Positions 29,028 through 37,928 of a stretch of DNA of 64,000 nucleotides are shown piece by piece. Origin of the DNA: JBCDAP01 sp038747915 (GTDB lineage: Bacteria > Planctomycetota > Phycisphaerae > Phycisphaerales > UBA1924); the NCBI GenBank assembly GCA_038747915.1, contig JBCDJJ010000009.1, positions 3,388 through 67,387 on the forward strand, in the 5' to 3' direction. Position numbers and translations under genes: made by a program. Numbering within the stretch: the stretch's first letter is position 1; every line of letters begins with the position of its first letter. A model generated the notes under the pieces. It was not told where the DNA came from and did no database searches. It worked only from the letters and a program-made list of their open reading frames with translations.

Positions 29028-29885
29028 ATGCCCGGGAGCCATCGGTCTAGACATCCAGTTCACGGGTTTACCTTGATCGAACTCCTTGTCGTGGTGTCGA
29101 TTATTGCGCTGCTACTCGGCGTCTTGCTCCCAGCGATGAGTGGCGCGCGGACCGCGGCCTTACAGGCCGTGTCATCGAGCAACCTGAGGCAGCTCGGGAT
29201 CGCCATGAACGTCTACATGGATGATCACGACGGCACCATGCCGCGGTCGACGCACTTCGGCGATGGCGTGGACTCGTGGATCCTGACGCTCCGCCCGTAC
29301 ATCAACGCGCCCGGCACGAACGCGTCGTTCGGAGACGAACTCGACAACACGGCCTTCGACCGCGTGCGGCTGTGCCCTGCTGATCCTCAGGGTGCGGCAC
29401 GTCTGCAGCGGGGCGGTTCGAGCTACATCCTGAATCAGCACCTGGCCGATGCCGTCAGAGATCCGTTCACGCTTGAGGTCCTCTCGGACTTCTCGAATCG
29501 GAGATTCATCAACTGCCCCTCTTGTACCTACACGCTCTTCATTGCTGCGGATGGGAAGCCGGCGGAGCTGGCTGAAGACCACGCGGAGAATCTCGGGTGG
29601 CAGTTGGCGCCGACTCCGGCGTCGCGATGGGGTGCGGTGCTCGCCGACATCGAGCCAGGTCGCTTCGGCGGCACCGGTCCGGATGTTGAGCCCAGCAATG
29701 AGAGCGGCATCTCGGGCGAGGACATGCTCGAGTACGAGCGGACAGGCCGATCCAGCTACCTCTTCTTCGACGGGCACGTGGCGTCTATCGAAGCGGAGGT
29801 ACTGGCCCAGCTCGTGATCGCTGAACCCTTTGCGGACTTTACGAATCCCGGTGAGCGCCAGGCACTCGCTGGGGGGCTGAGATGA
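29028..29885 (+). CDS. Type II secretion/type IV pilin-like protein of the planctomycete prepilin family
   Basis: 285 residues from ATG 29028 (TATCAT 6 nt upstream, leaderless layout; an ATG at 29010 is the alternative). The class III prepilin signal is HGFTLIELLVVVSIIALLL, cleaved after Gly and N-methylated on Phe. The C-terminal SYLFFDGHVASIE is a form of the H/F-DG motif found in the large planctomycete DUF1559-like family. It is exported by a T2SS/T4P-type machine as a pseudopilin or surface protein. It is coupled by ATGA to the next gene. Confidence 0.85.
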   Translation: MPGSHRSRHPVHGFTLIELLVVVSIIALLLGVLLPAMSGARTAALQAVSSSNLRQLGIAMNVYMDDHDGTMPRSTHFGDGVDSWILTLRPYINAPGTNASFGDELDNTAFDRVRLCPADPQGAARLQRGGSSYILNQHLADAVRDPFTLEVLSDFSNRRFINCPSCTYTLFIAADGKPAELAEDHAENLGWQLAPTPASRWGAVLADIEPGRFGGTGPDVEPSNESGISGEDMLEYERTGRSSYLFFDGHVASIEAEVLAQLVIAEPFADFTNPGERQALAGGLR

Positions 29886-30736
29886 GGATGATGAGACCAC
29901 GATCGTGCGCGGTGATGATGGCGGCATGCGTGGCGGGTGCGACGCTCGGTGACACATGGCCGATCGAGTCGGAGCCGTTTCTGTTCCGCTTTGCGGTCGA
30001 TCAGGACTGGGGCGGCTTCACGCCCATCCAGAACACGCACCACGATCTATCGTTCATCTACCACGGGTGCGGTAACGGGTTTTCCCACGCCATCCTCAAG
30101 GTACCCGGGGTGCTGCTCGACGCCGACACGTTTTTCGTTCCCGCCGGCGAGGCGAGCGAGCGTGACACCTCTGTGCTCTCTTCGCCGTTCGACTTCGTCG
30201 GTGCCGAGCCGGAGGATGACATCTTCTGGGTGCTCACGCAGAACCAGGTGCCGGGCATGCCGTTCCTCGGAATCACTCCGGAGAACACGAGCAACTCGGC
30301 GAGCGCCGAGATCGCCGACTGGGTGCCGAACGACACCCGCCCCGGGCGAGATAGCCCCGCGCCGTGGGTCGGGTTCCAACTCGTCGAGGTCGACGGACCG
30401 GAGGGCGGACAGTTCTCGCTGTTCCGCACCGGCACGAGCCCGATCCCGATCATGTCGACGGCCGAGCCCGAGGCGACGACAACCGGTGCGAATACCGCGT
30501 ACGTCGCCTGCTGCTCGCACGAGCATTACAACTGGACGTTCACGAAGCCGGGTCTCTACGAGATCACCTTCCGGTGGACGACGGTGCTCGAGCTCGATCC
30601 GCCGGATCTGAACGTGGACTCGTTCGTCGATGGCATCGACCTGGATATCTGGCTCATCGAGCCAACCGACCTGACCTGCGACGGCGAGGCCGACGCGTTC
30701 GATCTTTCGCGGCTCATGGTGAACCTCATGCCATGA
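29882..30736 (+). CDS. Choice-of-anchor M domain surface protein with dockerin-like tail
   Basis: 284 residues. A signal peptide (VMMAACVAGATLG) is followed by a beta-rich domain whose C-terminal part reads HEHYNWTFTKPGLYEITF, the choice-of-anchor M / actinobacterial surface-anchored signature. The last 45 residues (PDLNVDSFVDGIDLDIW and CDGEADAFDLSRLM) resemble paired dockerin-like calcium loops used by planctomycete secreted proteins. It shares the domain with the gene at 30816. Ligand and partners are unknown. Confidence 0.72.
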   Translation: MRMMRPRSCAVMMAACVAGATLGDTWPIESEPFLFRFAVDQDWGGFTPIQNTHHDLSFIYHGCGNGFSHAILKVPGVLLDADTFFVPAGEASERDTSVLSSPFDFVGAEPEDDIFWVLTQNQVPGMPFLGITPENTSNSASAEIADWVPNDTRPGRDSPAPWVGFQLVEVDGPEGGQFSLFRTGTSPIPIMSTAEPEATTTGANTAYVACCSHEHYNWTFTKPGLYEITFRWTTVLELDPPDLNVDSFVDGIDLDIWLIEPTDLTCDGEADAFDLSRLMVNLMP

Positions 30737-30755
30737 TCCCGCAGTGGTGAGTCAC

Positions 30756-30786
30756 GCCCGGCGACGTTGCCGGGCTCGTTCGTTTG
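30756..30786 (+). terminator. Rho-independent terminator
   Basis: GCCCGGC (30756-30762) and GCCGGGC (30769-30775) form a perfect 7-bp stem with a 6-nt loop. TCGTTCGTTT follows. It ends the operon of the two upstream genes and separates them from 30816. Confidence 0.75.
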
Positions 30787-30815
30787 GAAGCTGCACTTAG
30801 TTGGAGATAGAGATC

Positions 30816-31514
30816 ATGGATCGCATGACTATCGTTTCGTTCGCGGCCCTGGCGGGCCTTGCCGGGGGCGTTGCCGCCCAGCCGTTCTTCATCTCGGCCG
30901 GTCACACCGACATCCTGGTGGGCCTTGAGAACGGCGAGCTCGAGATCGAGATCGAGGTGATCCCCGGCGACGGGTTCTTCGAGGTGTCGCCGGCGTTCCC
31001 GGATGGGGTCATTGACCCTGTTGAAGGCGCCGGCGCTGTTGAGCCCGACGAGGTTATCTACAACATCACGCAGGACCAGTTCGACTCCGCGTCGGGCACG
31101 TGGCGGTTCGGCGAAGACTTCGGTCTCAACGAGCAGTTCGTCGGGTGGGGCGCCGAAGAGGTCGACACCGGCGTGTTCGAGAACGACACGCTCACCTTCG
31201 AGCTCGTGAGCGTGAGCGGTCCGGGTAACTTCCGCCTGTTCACAATCCCCGACCCGTTCAACCCCGTTGAAGAAGTCCTGCTCCAGAACCCGGGCGACCA
31301 GCTCGACGTGTTCGCGGCATCGGCTGACCACTTCACCTTCGAGTTCGACCAGCGCGGGACCTACGAGATCACCGTGTTCGGCTTCGGCACCCTGGTCGGC
31401 GAGTCCAGCCCGATCTTCAGCGACAACGCGACGATCACGTTCTTCGTGCCGGCGCCCGGTGCCGCTGGCCTGCTCGGCCTTGCCGGTCTCGCAGCGGCTC
31501 GCCGTCGTCGGTGA
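30816..31514 (+). CDS. Choice-of-anchor M protein with PEP-CTERM-like sorting tail
   Basis: 232 residues from ATG 30816, with GGAGATAG as RBS. Signal peptide (AALAGLAGGVAAQ), then an acidic beta domain paralogous to the previous gene, ending in FEFDQRGTYEITVFGFG. The tail is VPAPGAAGLLGLAGLAAA followed by RRRR, the tripartite motif recognised by exosortase-like transpeptidases. A sorted surface protein, probably lost into or retained at the envelope. No exosortase gene is in the window. Confidence 0.8.
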   Translation: MDRMTIVSFAALAGLAGGVAAQPFFISAGHTDILVGLENGELEIEIEVIPGDGFFEVSPAFPDGVIDPVEGAGAVEPDEVIYNITQDQFDSASGTWRFGEDFGLNEQFVGWGAEEVDTGVFENDTLTFELVSVSGPGNFRLFTIPDPFNPVEEVLLQNPGDQLDVFAASADHFTFEFDQRGTYEITVFGFGTLVGESSPIFSDNATITFFVPAPGAAGLLGLAGLAAARRRR

Positions 31515-31573
31515 GCGACCGCACACGGAGTTGAGAGAGCATCCAAGGGAGGCGGCTCGCGTATCGTCGTGGG

Positions 31574-32848
31574 ATGAACGCGCAGCCGCCGATCTCTTTT
31601 TCGCCCGAGGCTCAGGAAGAGCAACGGCAGAAGCAACGCATCGTGCAGTGGCTGCGCGCGCTGCTGCTCATCCTGCTCGCGGTGGTGACGGCGCTCGGCA
31701 TCGTCCGCCAGTCGGAGACGGGCGAGGGTGTCGACCTTGTCGGGCTGTGGTGGGCGATCCTGGTGGGTGTCGGGGCGTTCTTCGGCGTTGTGATCGCGAT
31801 CGACTGGCTCACGCCGCGCCGCAAGCTTTCAACCATCTCCGCGTTTCTTGTGGGCACCTTCGCGGGCGTGCTGGCGACCGCGATGATCGGGTTCGTGATC
31901 GACCTGTTCGTCGTGACGTACCTCGACCTGCCCGAGGGCTCGGCGACGGCGCGGCAGGTCGGGCAGCTCGTGCTGCTCGCCAAGGTGATCATCGGGCTCG
32001 GGCTGTGCTATCTCGGGATCACGACGGTGCTGCAGACGCAGGACGACTTCCGGCTGGTAATCCCGTATGTCGAGTTCTCGAAGCGGTACCGCGGTCCGAG
32101 GCCGATGCTGGTGGACACCTCGGCGCTGATCGACGGCCGCGTGCTCGGGCTGGCCGAGGCGGGGCTTCTTCAGGCGCCGCTGGTCATCCCGCAGTTCGTG
32201 ATCGATGAGCTGCACCGGTTGTCGGATTCGGCGGATCGCGGCAAGCGCGCGCGTGGTCGCCGCGGGCTCGAGATGGTCAAGCGTGTGCAGCGGGCGGCGG
32301 AGGTGACGATCGACAACACGGCAGCCCCCGAGGGCGGCGCCGATCAGGCGCTGGTCTCGGTCGCCGCGAGCCTGCCGGGATCGATCCTGACGAGCGACGC
32401 GGGGCTCGCCTCGATCGCGCAGATCCAGAACGTCGCGGTGATCAGCCTGGTGGACCTTGCGAGCGCTCTTCGGCCCGCGGTTGCGCCGGGGGCGACCGTG
32501 ACCGTGGAGGTCGTGCGTCGCGGCGATCAGCCGGGCCAGGGCGTGGGCTTCCTCGACGACGGCACGATGATCGTGGTGGAGAAGGGCGAGTCGCTCGTGG
32601 GCCACCACGCGGAGGTGGTCATCAAGACCTCGGTGCGGACGGGCGCGGGCGAGCTGTTCTTCGCACGGCCGTCGCAGTCTCTCGACGGCCCCGAGGACGA
32701 TCCGCCATCACCACCCACCCCCCCACCGGCCGCGGGGCCTCAGGATCTCGCAACGGGTGCGGGCGATGGTTCCTCAGCGAGCGTTGGGCGGCGGGTGCCG
32801 CGTCCGACGGGATCCTCGCCCGGTGGGCGGAACCCGCGCCGCGCCTGA
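31574..32848 (+). CDS. PIN-TRAM domain membrane protein (YacL-like)
   Basis: 424 residues from an ATG with TATCGT 6 nt upstream. Four membrane helices (residues about 26-165) precede a PIN nuclease domain beginning MLVDTSALIDGRV, with VIPQFVIDELHRLSD and LTSDAGLASIAQ supplying further acidic residues. A TRAM RNA-binding domain follows (GATVTVEVVRRG...VGFLDDGTMIVVEKG). This is the YacL architecture; its RNA target is unknown. The last 50 residues are Pro/Gly/Arg-rich, are not part of the family, and their final 109 nt overlap the convergent lipid kinase gene. Confidence 0.88.
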   Translation: MNAQPPISFSPEAQEEQRQKQRIVQWLRALLLILLAVVTALGIVRQSETGEGVDLVGLWWAILVGVGAFFGVVIAIDWLTPRRKLSTISAFLVGTFAGVLATAMIGFVIDLFVVTYLDLPEGSATARQVGQLVLLAKVIIGLGLCYLGITTVLQTQDDFRLVIPYVEFSKRYRGPRPMLVDTSALIDGRVLGLAEAGLLQAPLVIPQFVIDELHRLSDSADRGKRARGRRGLEMVKRVQRAAEVTIDNTAAPEGGADQALVSVAASLPGSILTSDAGLASIAQIQNVAVISLVDLASALRPAVAPGATVTVEVVRRGDQPGQGVGFLDDGTMIVVEKGESLVGHHAEVVIKTSVRTGAGELFFARPSQSLDGPEDDPPSPPTPPPAAGPQDLATGAGDGSSASVGRRVPRPTGSSPGGRNPRRA

Positions 32849-33783
32849 GCAGACACGGGGCGCAGCACGGTGAGCGCCGCCGCGCGGACCGTGAGCTCGA
32901 TGGGCGTGCGCAGCGGCGGGTTGGAGGCGCCTTGGGCCGAGCGTGCGGGCGCTTCGCCGTCGATTTGTACGAGCATCGGTCGGCCGAGCGACGCGATGCG
33001 GACCGTGGTGCCCCTGGCGGTGACCGCTTCGCGCGAGGCACCGAGGCGTCGACCACGGGCCTGGATCGCGCGGCCGAGCAGGCCGAGCCGCGTGCGATGC
33101 GGCAGGAAGACCACGTCGAGCTGACCGTCGTCCATGAGCGCCCCCGGCGCGGGATCGAGGCGGCAGGCGTACTGACGGCTATTGGCGATGACCACTGTGC
33201 CGCGCTGGGCGCTGACGATCGGCTCACCATCGACCTCGATCAGCAGCGGTGCGAGGGCCGGTCGCCGCAGCTCACGCATGGCATGGGGCACGTAGGTCCA
33301 GGAGCCGACGCGCTTCGGCCGGGCCGCGGCGAGTCGGTGCACCACGTTGGCGTCGTACCCGACGCTGCACATCAGCGTGAAGGGGTGCTCATCGCCGCCT
33401 GGGTGAGATGTCGAGCGGACGATGCCGAGGTCGACCTGGGCGCTCCGCGGGGATTCGAGGGCAGCGACGAGGTCGGCCGGGGAGCGCGACATCCGGAAGT
33501 GGCGTGCGAAGAGGTTCTCGTTACCCGCCGGCACGTGATAGAGGGGGATGCGCAGGCCGGAGATGGCCGCTGCGGCTCGCTGAACGGTGCCATCGCCGCC
33601 GATCACAACGACGGCCTCGGCCTCGCGCAAAACGACGGGCAGATCAAGGCGTGGCGACCCCTTGCCAACGGGGCTGAACTCGACCTCGTGGCCGGCGGCC
33701 CGCAAGGCATGGTCGAACGCTTCGGCGAGCGCCGTGGCGGCCTGGCGGCCCGCGGTCGGGTTGTGCAGGACACGGATGCGCAT
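32740..33783 (-). CDS. Diacylglycerol kinase-like lipid kinase (YegS/DgkB type)
   Basis: 347 residues. RIRVLHNPTAGR opens the DAGK catalytic fold; VVVIGGDGTVQRAAAAI is the ATP-binding GGDGT motif; LYHVPAGNENLFARHF is the second signature. The C-terminal beta domain contains MLVQIDGEAP. It probably phosphorylates a membrane lipid such as diacylglycerol or an undecaprenyl-type carrier. The final 40 or so residues are low complexity and antisense to the PIN-TRAM tail. ATG 33783 fits the family start better than 33864. Confidence 0.87.
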   Translation of the reverse strand: MRIRVLHNPTAGRQAATALAEAFDHALRAAGHEVEFSPVGKGSPRLDLPVVLREAEAVVVIGGDGTVQRAAAAISGLRIPLYHVPAGNENLFARHFRMSRSPADLVAALESPRSAQVDLGIVRSTSHPGGDEHPFTLMCSVGYDANVVHRLAAARPKRVGSWTYVPHAMRELRRPALAPLLIEVDGEPIVSAQRGTVVIANSRQYACRLDPAPGALMDDGQLDVVFLPHRTRLGLLGRAIQARGRRLGASREAVTARGTTVRIASLGRPMLVQIDGEAPARSAQGASNPPLRTPIELTVRAAALTVLRPVSAQARRGFRPPGEDPVGRGTRRPTLAEEPSPAPVARS

Positions 33784-33824
33784 GCGAACACGAACCTGTC
33801 GGTTCACGAAGTATGCTAGCGGGT

Positions 33825-34955
33825 ATGAACTTTGCCTCTTCCACGCACCGGGGCGTCGGTGCATTGCTGATCTGGCTCGGTCCGTCGCTGGTTGCCGCGG
33901 CGGGGCTCGCCCAGACCACCGAGTTCCGCCTCGGCGAGGATCGGCAGTGGGAGCGGACGGCCTCGCCGGACGAGCAGGAGTTGCCGCTCGAGCAGCGGGT
34001 GCTGGTGGACACGCGCCGGCTGCTGGCCGAGGACCTGCCGGGCGAAGCGTTCGAGCTGATCGATCCGTTCATCGAGAATGAGGAGGCGCCGTACCCCGCC
34101 GAGCTCTTGCCCGAGGCGTTGCTGCTCCGGGGGGATGCGCTGCTCGCGGGTGGGCGCGAGTTCCGAGCGCTGTACGACTACGAGCGGGTCGCGCGCGACT
34201 TCCCGCGGTCGCCGCAGTTCGCGATCGCGATCGAGCGCGAGTTCGATATTGCGCAGCAGTACCTCGGCGGGCTCCGCCGGCGATTCTTCGGGCTGCGGCT
34301 GATCGACGCCGAGAGCACCGCGATCGAGCTGCTGATCCGCGCGCAGGAGCGGTTGCCGGGCTCGCGGCTCGCCGAACGAGCCAACATCACGATGGCGGAT
34401 TACTACTACGATCAGCGGCGGCTCGACCTCGCTGGGCAGGCGTACGAGGTGTATCTCGCGAATCACCCGCGCGGTGAGCACCGGACGCATGCGCGTCAGC
34501 GGCTGATCTATACCAGCCTGGCGCGGTTCAAGGGCCCAAGGTACGACACATCGGTGTTGATCGACGCAGAGATTCAGGCGGAGCGGTTCAACGCGGAGTT
34601 CCCGCTCGAAGCGGAGCGCGCCGGGCTCGACGAGGGGCTGTTGATCCGCATCGACGATTCGCGCGCGGCGCAGCTGCTGGATACCGCGGAGTGGTATCTG
34701 TCGCGCGAGGACGAGCCCTCGGCGCGGTACGTGCTGTACCGGCTATTGAACGAGTACCCCGCGTCGGTGGCCGGTGCGGGCGGGCGGCGGCTCATGGAGG
34801 CGCGCGGGTGGACGCTCGAGACGATCGCGCCGGCTGGGGTCCGCGACCTCGGTGCCGCCGCACCCGTGGATGAGGCCGCGCCCGGTGATGTGACGATCGA
34901 GGGGCAGCTCGAGGATGACGTCGAGGTAATCGGCGGGGAGGGGACGGCGCCATGA
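33825..34955 (+). CDS. BamD/YfiO-like outer-membrane assembly protein
   Basis: 376 residues from ATG 33825, with TATGCT 7 nt upstream. A signal peptide (SLVAAAGLAQ) is followed by TPR repeats with the BamD pattern (EALLLRGDALLAGGREFRALYDYERVARDFP, then AERANITMADYYYDQRRLDLAGQAYEVYLANHP). BamD works in inserting beta-barrel proteins. Unlike classic BamD there is no lipobox Cys, so it would be soluble or held by partners. It is coupled by ATGA to lptE. Confidence 0.78.
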   Translation: MNFASSTHRGVGALLIWLGPSLVAAAGLAQTTEFRLGEDRQWERTASPDEQELPLEQRVLVDTRRLLAEDLPGEAFELIDPFIENEEAPYPAELLPEALLLRGDALLAGGREFRALYDYERVARDFPRSPQFAIAIEREFDIAQQYLGGLRRRFFGLRLIDAESTAIELLIRAQERLPGSRLAERANITMADYYYDQRRLDLAGQAYEVYLANHPRGEHRTHARQRLIYTSLARFKGPRYDTSVLIDAEIQAERFNAEFPLEAERAGLDEGLLIRIDDSRAAQLLDTAEWYLSREDEPSARYVLYRLLNEYPASVAGAGGRRLMEARGWTLETIAPAGVRDLGAAAPVDEAAPGDVTIEGQLEDDVEVIGGEGTAP

Positions 34956-35467
34956 GAGGTGTGGTGGCGGCGGTGTGCGTCGCGGTGATCGCAGCGATCG
35001 GGGTCTCGCTCACCGGGTGCGCGGGGTACCAGTTCGGCTCGACGTATCGCCAGGAGTACGGGACGATTGCGGTGCCCATCTTCGGGAACACGACGTACCA
35101 GTATGGGTACGAGTCGGAGGTGACCGACGCGGTGATCAAGGAGATCCACCGCACCACGCCATACAAGGTGGTGGCGGCCTCGGACGCCGACACGGTGCTG
35201 AGCGGCACCATCATCGGGGCGGATCTTCAGAATCTCGTGAACGACTCGGAGACCGGCCTGGTGCAGGAGCTTGCGGTGATCCTGACCGTGAACTTCGAGT
35301 GGCGGGACTCGAGAAGCGGCGAGCTGCTGCTCGGCCGCCGTGGGTACTCGGCGAGCGGGCTGTTCGTGCCGGACTTCGACGCGGCGGAGCGGCTCGAGAC
35401 GGGACAGAGCCGGGCTGCGGACCGGCTTGCGAAAGACCTGGTTCGTGAGCTTCGTTCGGCATGGTGA
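34952..35467 (+). CDS. lptE: LPS-assembly lipoprotein LptE
   Basis: 171 residues. Lipoprotein signal with lipobox LTGC (Cys about residue 23), then GYQFGSTYRQEYGTIAVPIF and YESEVTDAVIKEIHR, typical of LptE. LptE plugs the LptD barrel and helps place LPS in the outer leaflet. It directly follows the BamD-like gene, so the pair forms an outer-membrane assembly operon. lptD is not in the window. Confidence 0.87.
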   Translation: MRGVVAAVCVAVIAAIGVSLTGCAGYQFGSTYRQEYGTIAVPIFGNTTYQYGYESEVTDAVIKEIHRTTPYKVVAASDADTVLSGTIIGADLQNLVNDSETGLVQELAVILTVNFEWRDSRSGELLLGRRGYSASGLFVPDFDAAERLETGQSRAADRLAKDLVRELRSAW

Positions 35468-35579
35468 GTGCGGAGATCGGGCCTGGGATGCGGTCTGGAG
35501 GGCCAAAGCGGCCTATTGTCGCGGCCGGTGGTCGCATCCGCGGACCGATCGGACCGAATACTGTCTGACGAGTCTCTTC

Positions 35580-37613
35580 ATGCCTCAGCAGTCCTCACCG
35601 AACCCGCCCACGCCGAACCAGGGGAAAGGCCCCGACGGCAAGCCACCCCAGCCGGGCCCTCCGCGATTCGGACGGGGGGCGATGGGGTGGCTCGCGATCC
35701 TGGGTCTGATGCTGGTGCTGCTGCTGCTGTTCCAGACGGTCGGCCCGCAGGCGACCCGGAAGACGTGGGCGGAGTTCACCAACATCTACAACGAGGGCTC
35801 GATCTCCGAGGTCATCGTCAAGAGCGACCGGATCGAGGGTGTGCTGGTCGAGAACTCGGCCGACGGCTCGAGTGGTCGGATCATGACGACGTTCCACCCG
35901 TCTGCGGTCGATCACTGGACGGCGAAGGTCGACGAGCTGACGACGGGCAACTTCACGCAGCCGCCCGGGCCGAGCTTCTGGGTGACGCTGCTGTTCAGCC
36001 CGCTCATCTTCATGCTGCTGCTGATCCTCGTGGTCTGGTTCCTGATCTTCCGCGCGATGCGGTCGGCCGGGGGCGGCGCGGGGATGCTCGGGAGCTTCGG
36101 CAAGAGCCGGCACCGGGTGCTGATGAAGGAGTCAACGGGGGTCACGTTCAAGGACGTGGCGGGCGTGGAGGAGGCGAAGGAAGAGGTCGAGGAGATCGCG
36201 CGGTTCCTGAAGGATCCCAAGCGGTTCATGCGGCTCGGCGGACGGATCCCGCGCGGCGTGCTGCTGACGGGGCCTCCCGGATGCGGCAAGACGCTCTTGG
36301 CCAAGGCGATCGCGGGCGAGGCCGATGTACCGTTCTTCTCGATCTCGGGGTCGGACTTCGTGGAGATGTTCGTCGGCGTGGGCGCCTCGCGCGTGCGCGA
36401 CCTGTTCAAGCAGGCCCGCGACAACTCGCCGTGCATCATCTTCCTAGATGAGATCGACGCGGTCGGCCGCAAGCGTGGCGGCGGGTTCTCGACCGGTGGG
36501 CACGACGAGCGCGAGCAGACGCTCAACGCCATTCTCGTCGAGATGGACGGGTTCGACTCGGGCGACCAGATCATTGTGATCGCCTCGACCAACAGGCCCG
36601 ATGTGCTGGATCCGGCGCTGACGCGTCCTGGCCGGTTCGACCGCCAGATCGCGGTCGCGCTGCCCGATGTGAAGGGGCGGTACGAGATCCTGCAGGTGCA
36701 TGCCCGCAAGGTGAAGCTCGCAGCCGATGCCGACCTCGAGGTGCTCGCGCGGGGCACGCCGATGTTCTCGGGTGCCGAGCTCGAGGCGATCATCAACGAG
36801 GCTGCCATCATCGCCACGCTCGCTGATAAGGAAGCTGTTGATCACGAAGACCTCGAAGAGGCCCGTGACAAGGTGCGCTTCGGGCGGGCTCGCAAGAGCC
36901 GCAAGGTGGTTGAGAAAGAGCGGATCGCGACGGCCTATCACGAGGCGGGGCACGCGGTGCTGCAGTGCCTGCTGCAGGACGCCGACCCGCTTCACAAGGT
37001 GACGATCATCCCGCGCGGCCAAACGGGCGGGGCGACGTTCTCGCTTCCCGAAGACGATCGCAACAACTACAGCGAGCGGTTCATGCTTGCGACCATGCGC
37101 GTGCTGTGCGGTGGCCGCATCGCGGAGCAGCGTCAGACCGACGATGTGACCTCGGGCGCGGCGATGGACATCCGCATGGTCACGTCATACGCGCGGCATA
37201 TGATTCTCGAGTGGGGCATGAGCGACAAGCTCGGCTTCGTCGACTACACGCCCGACGATGGCCGCGACGCCTGGACCACCGAGAAGATCTACTCCGACCA
37301 GACCGCTTCGGTGGTTGATGCCGAGGTCCGCCGTCTGAGCGACGACGCGTACCGCGAGGCGGAGTCGATGATCACGGAGCACTGGGACCGTGTGGTTGCG
37401 ATCGCCGAGGCGCTGCTGACGTACGAGACGCTGACCGCAGCGGAGGTGAACCGGCTGATGGAGGGCAAGCCGCTCGGCAAGCCCACGGTCTCCGATCTCC
37501 TGAGCGCCGAGGCCGAGAAGCTCTCGACGCAGCCGACGAGCACACCGCGTCGGTCGCGCGATGCGGATGAGGGCGAGCAGGGCTTCGGGTCGGTGCTGCC
37601 TTCTCCGGCTTGA
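35580..37613 (+). CDS. ftsH: ATP-dependent zinc metalloprotease FtsH
   Basis: 677 residues from ATG 35580. Two membrane helices (about 36-56 and 138-160) flank a periplasmic domain. The AAA+ domain has Walker A GPPGCGKT, Walker B IIFLDEID and the SRH TRPGRFDRQ. The protease site is H454-E-A-G-H458, with the distal Asp in TSGAAMD. It degrades membrane and short-lived regulatory proteins, including lipid A biosynthesis enzymes in other Gram-negatives. The unusual residue is Cys in Walker A (GCGKT, commonly GTGKT). An extended ORF to 35340 overlaps lptE and is rejected. Confidence 0.96.
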   Translation: MPQQSSPNPPTPNQGKGPDGKPPQPGPPRFGRGAMGWLAILGLMLVLLLLFQTVGPQATRKTWAEFTNIYNEGSISEVIVKSDRIEGVLVENSADGSSGRIMTTFHPSAVDHWTAKVDELTTGNFTQPPGPSFWVTLLFSPLIFMLLLILVVWFLIFRAMRSAGGGAGMLGSFGKSRHRVLMKESTGVTFKDVAGVEEAKEEVEEIARFLKDPKRFMRLGGRIPRGVLLTGPPGCGKTLLAKAIAGEADVPFFSISGSDFVEMFVGVGASRVRDLFKQARDNSPCIIFLDEIDAVGRKRGGGFSTGGHDEREQTLNAILVEMDGFDSGDQIIVIASTNRPDVLDPALTRPGRFDRQIAVALPDVKGRYEILQVHARKVKLAADADLEVLARGTPMFSGAELEAIINEAAIIATLADKEAVDHEDLEEARDKVRFGRARKSRKVVEKERIATAYHEAGHAVLQCLLQDADPLHKVTIIPRGQTGGATFSLPEDDRNNYSERFMLATMRVLCGGRIAEQRQTDDVTSGAAMDIRMVTSYARHMILEWGMSDKLGFVDYTPDDGRDAWTTEKIYSDQTASVVDAEVRRLSDDAYREAESMITEHWDRVVAIAEALLTYETLTAAEVNRLMEGKPLGKPTVSDLLSAEAEKLSTQPTSTPRRSRDADEGEQGFGSVLPSPA

Positions 37614-37691
37614 CATCGCACAATCGCTTGAGCGCAGACCACGTCAACTTGTCTCGCCAATCAGTGGCGTGATCAGCCGACTCCTGGGCTT

Positions 37692-37769
37692 GGGTGCCAC
37701 TGGCGGTTTGCCCGCCGGTGTTCAAGGACTTCGATGTTCGCACTGGTGGGCAAGCCATCAGTGGCACCC
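37692..37769 (+). repeat. 78-nt double-hairpin palindromic element after ftsH
   Basis: Arms 37692-37720 and 37741-37769 match as inverted repeats at 24 of 29 positions, with a 20-nt centre. Each arm folds alone: CACTGGCGG with CCGCCGGTG, and CACTGGTGG with CCATCAGTG. The outer ends are GGGTGCCACTG and CAGTGGCACCC. The rest of the 37614-37928 gap (315 nt) shows no gene. Confidence 0.75.
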
Positions 37770-37928
37770 GCGACGAATTGACTTGGAACGCTCTAGGGTG
37801 TCGAGCCGGTCCCCAACTCGTTCGAGTTCACGGACTTGTCCGACGCTTTGATGGCGCGGGTGAATCGTTCCTGCGGGTTGATCGTTGGAAATCTGGGAAA
37901 GCTCTCCGGTCTTCGGTGATCACGCTCT

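Noticed and set aside
31574..32848. PIN protein as the toxin of a toxin-antitoxin pair
   Set aside because: Four membrane helices and a TRAM domain mark the YacL-type housekeeping family, and no antitoxin gene is adjacent.
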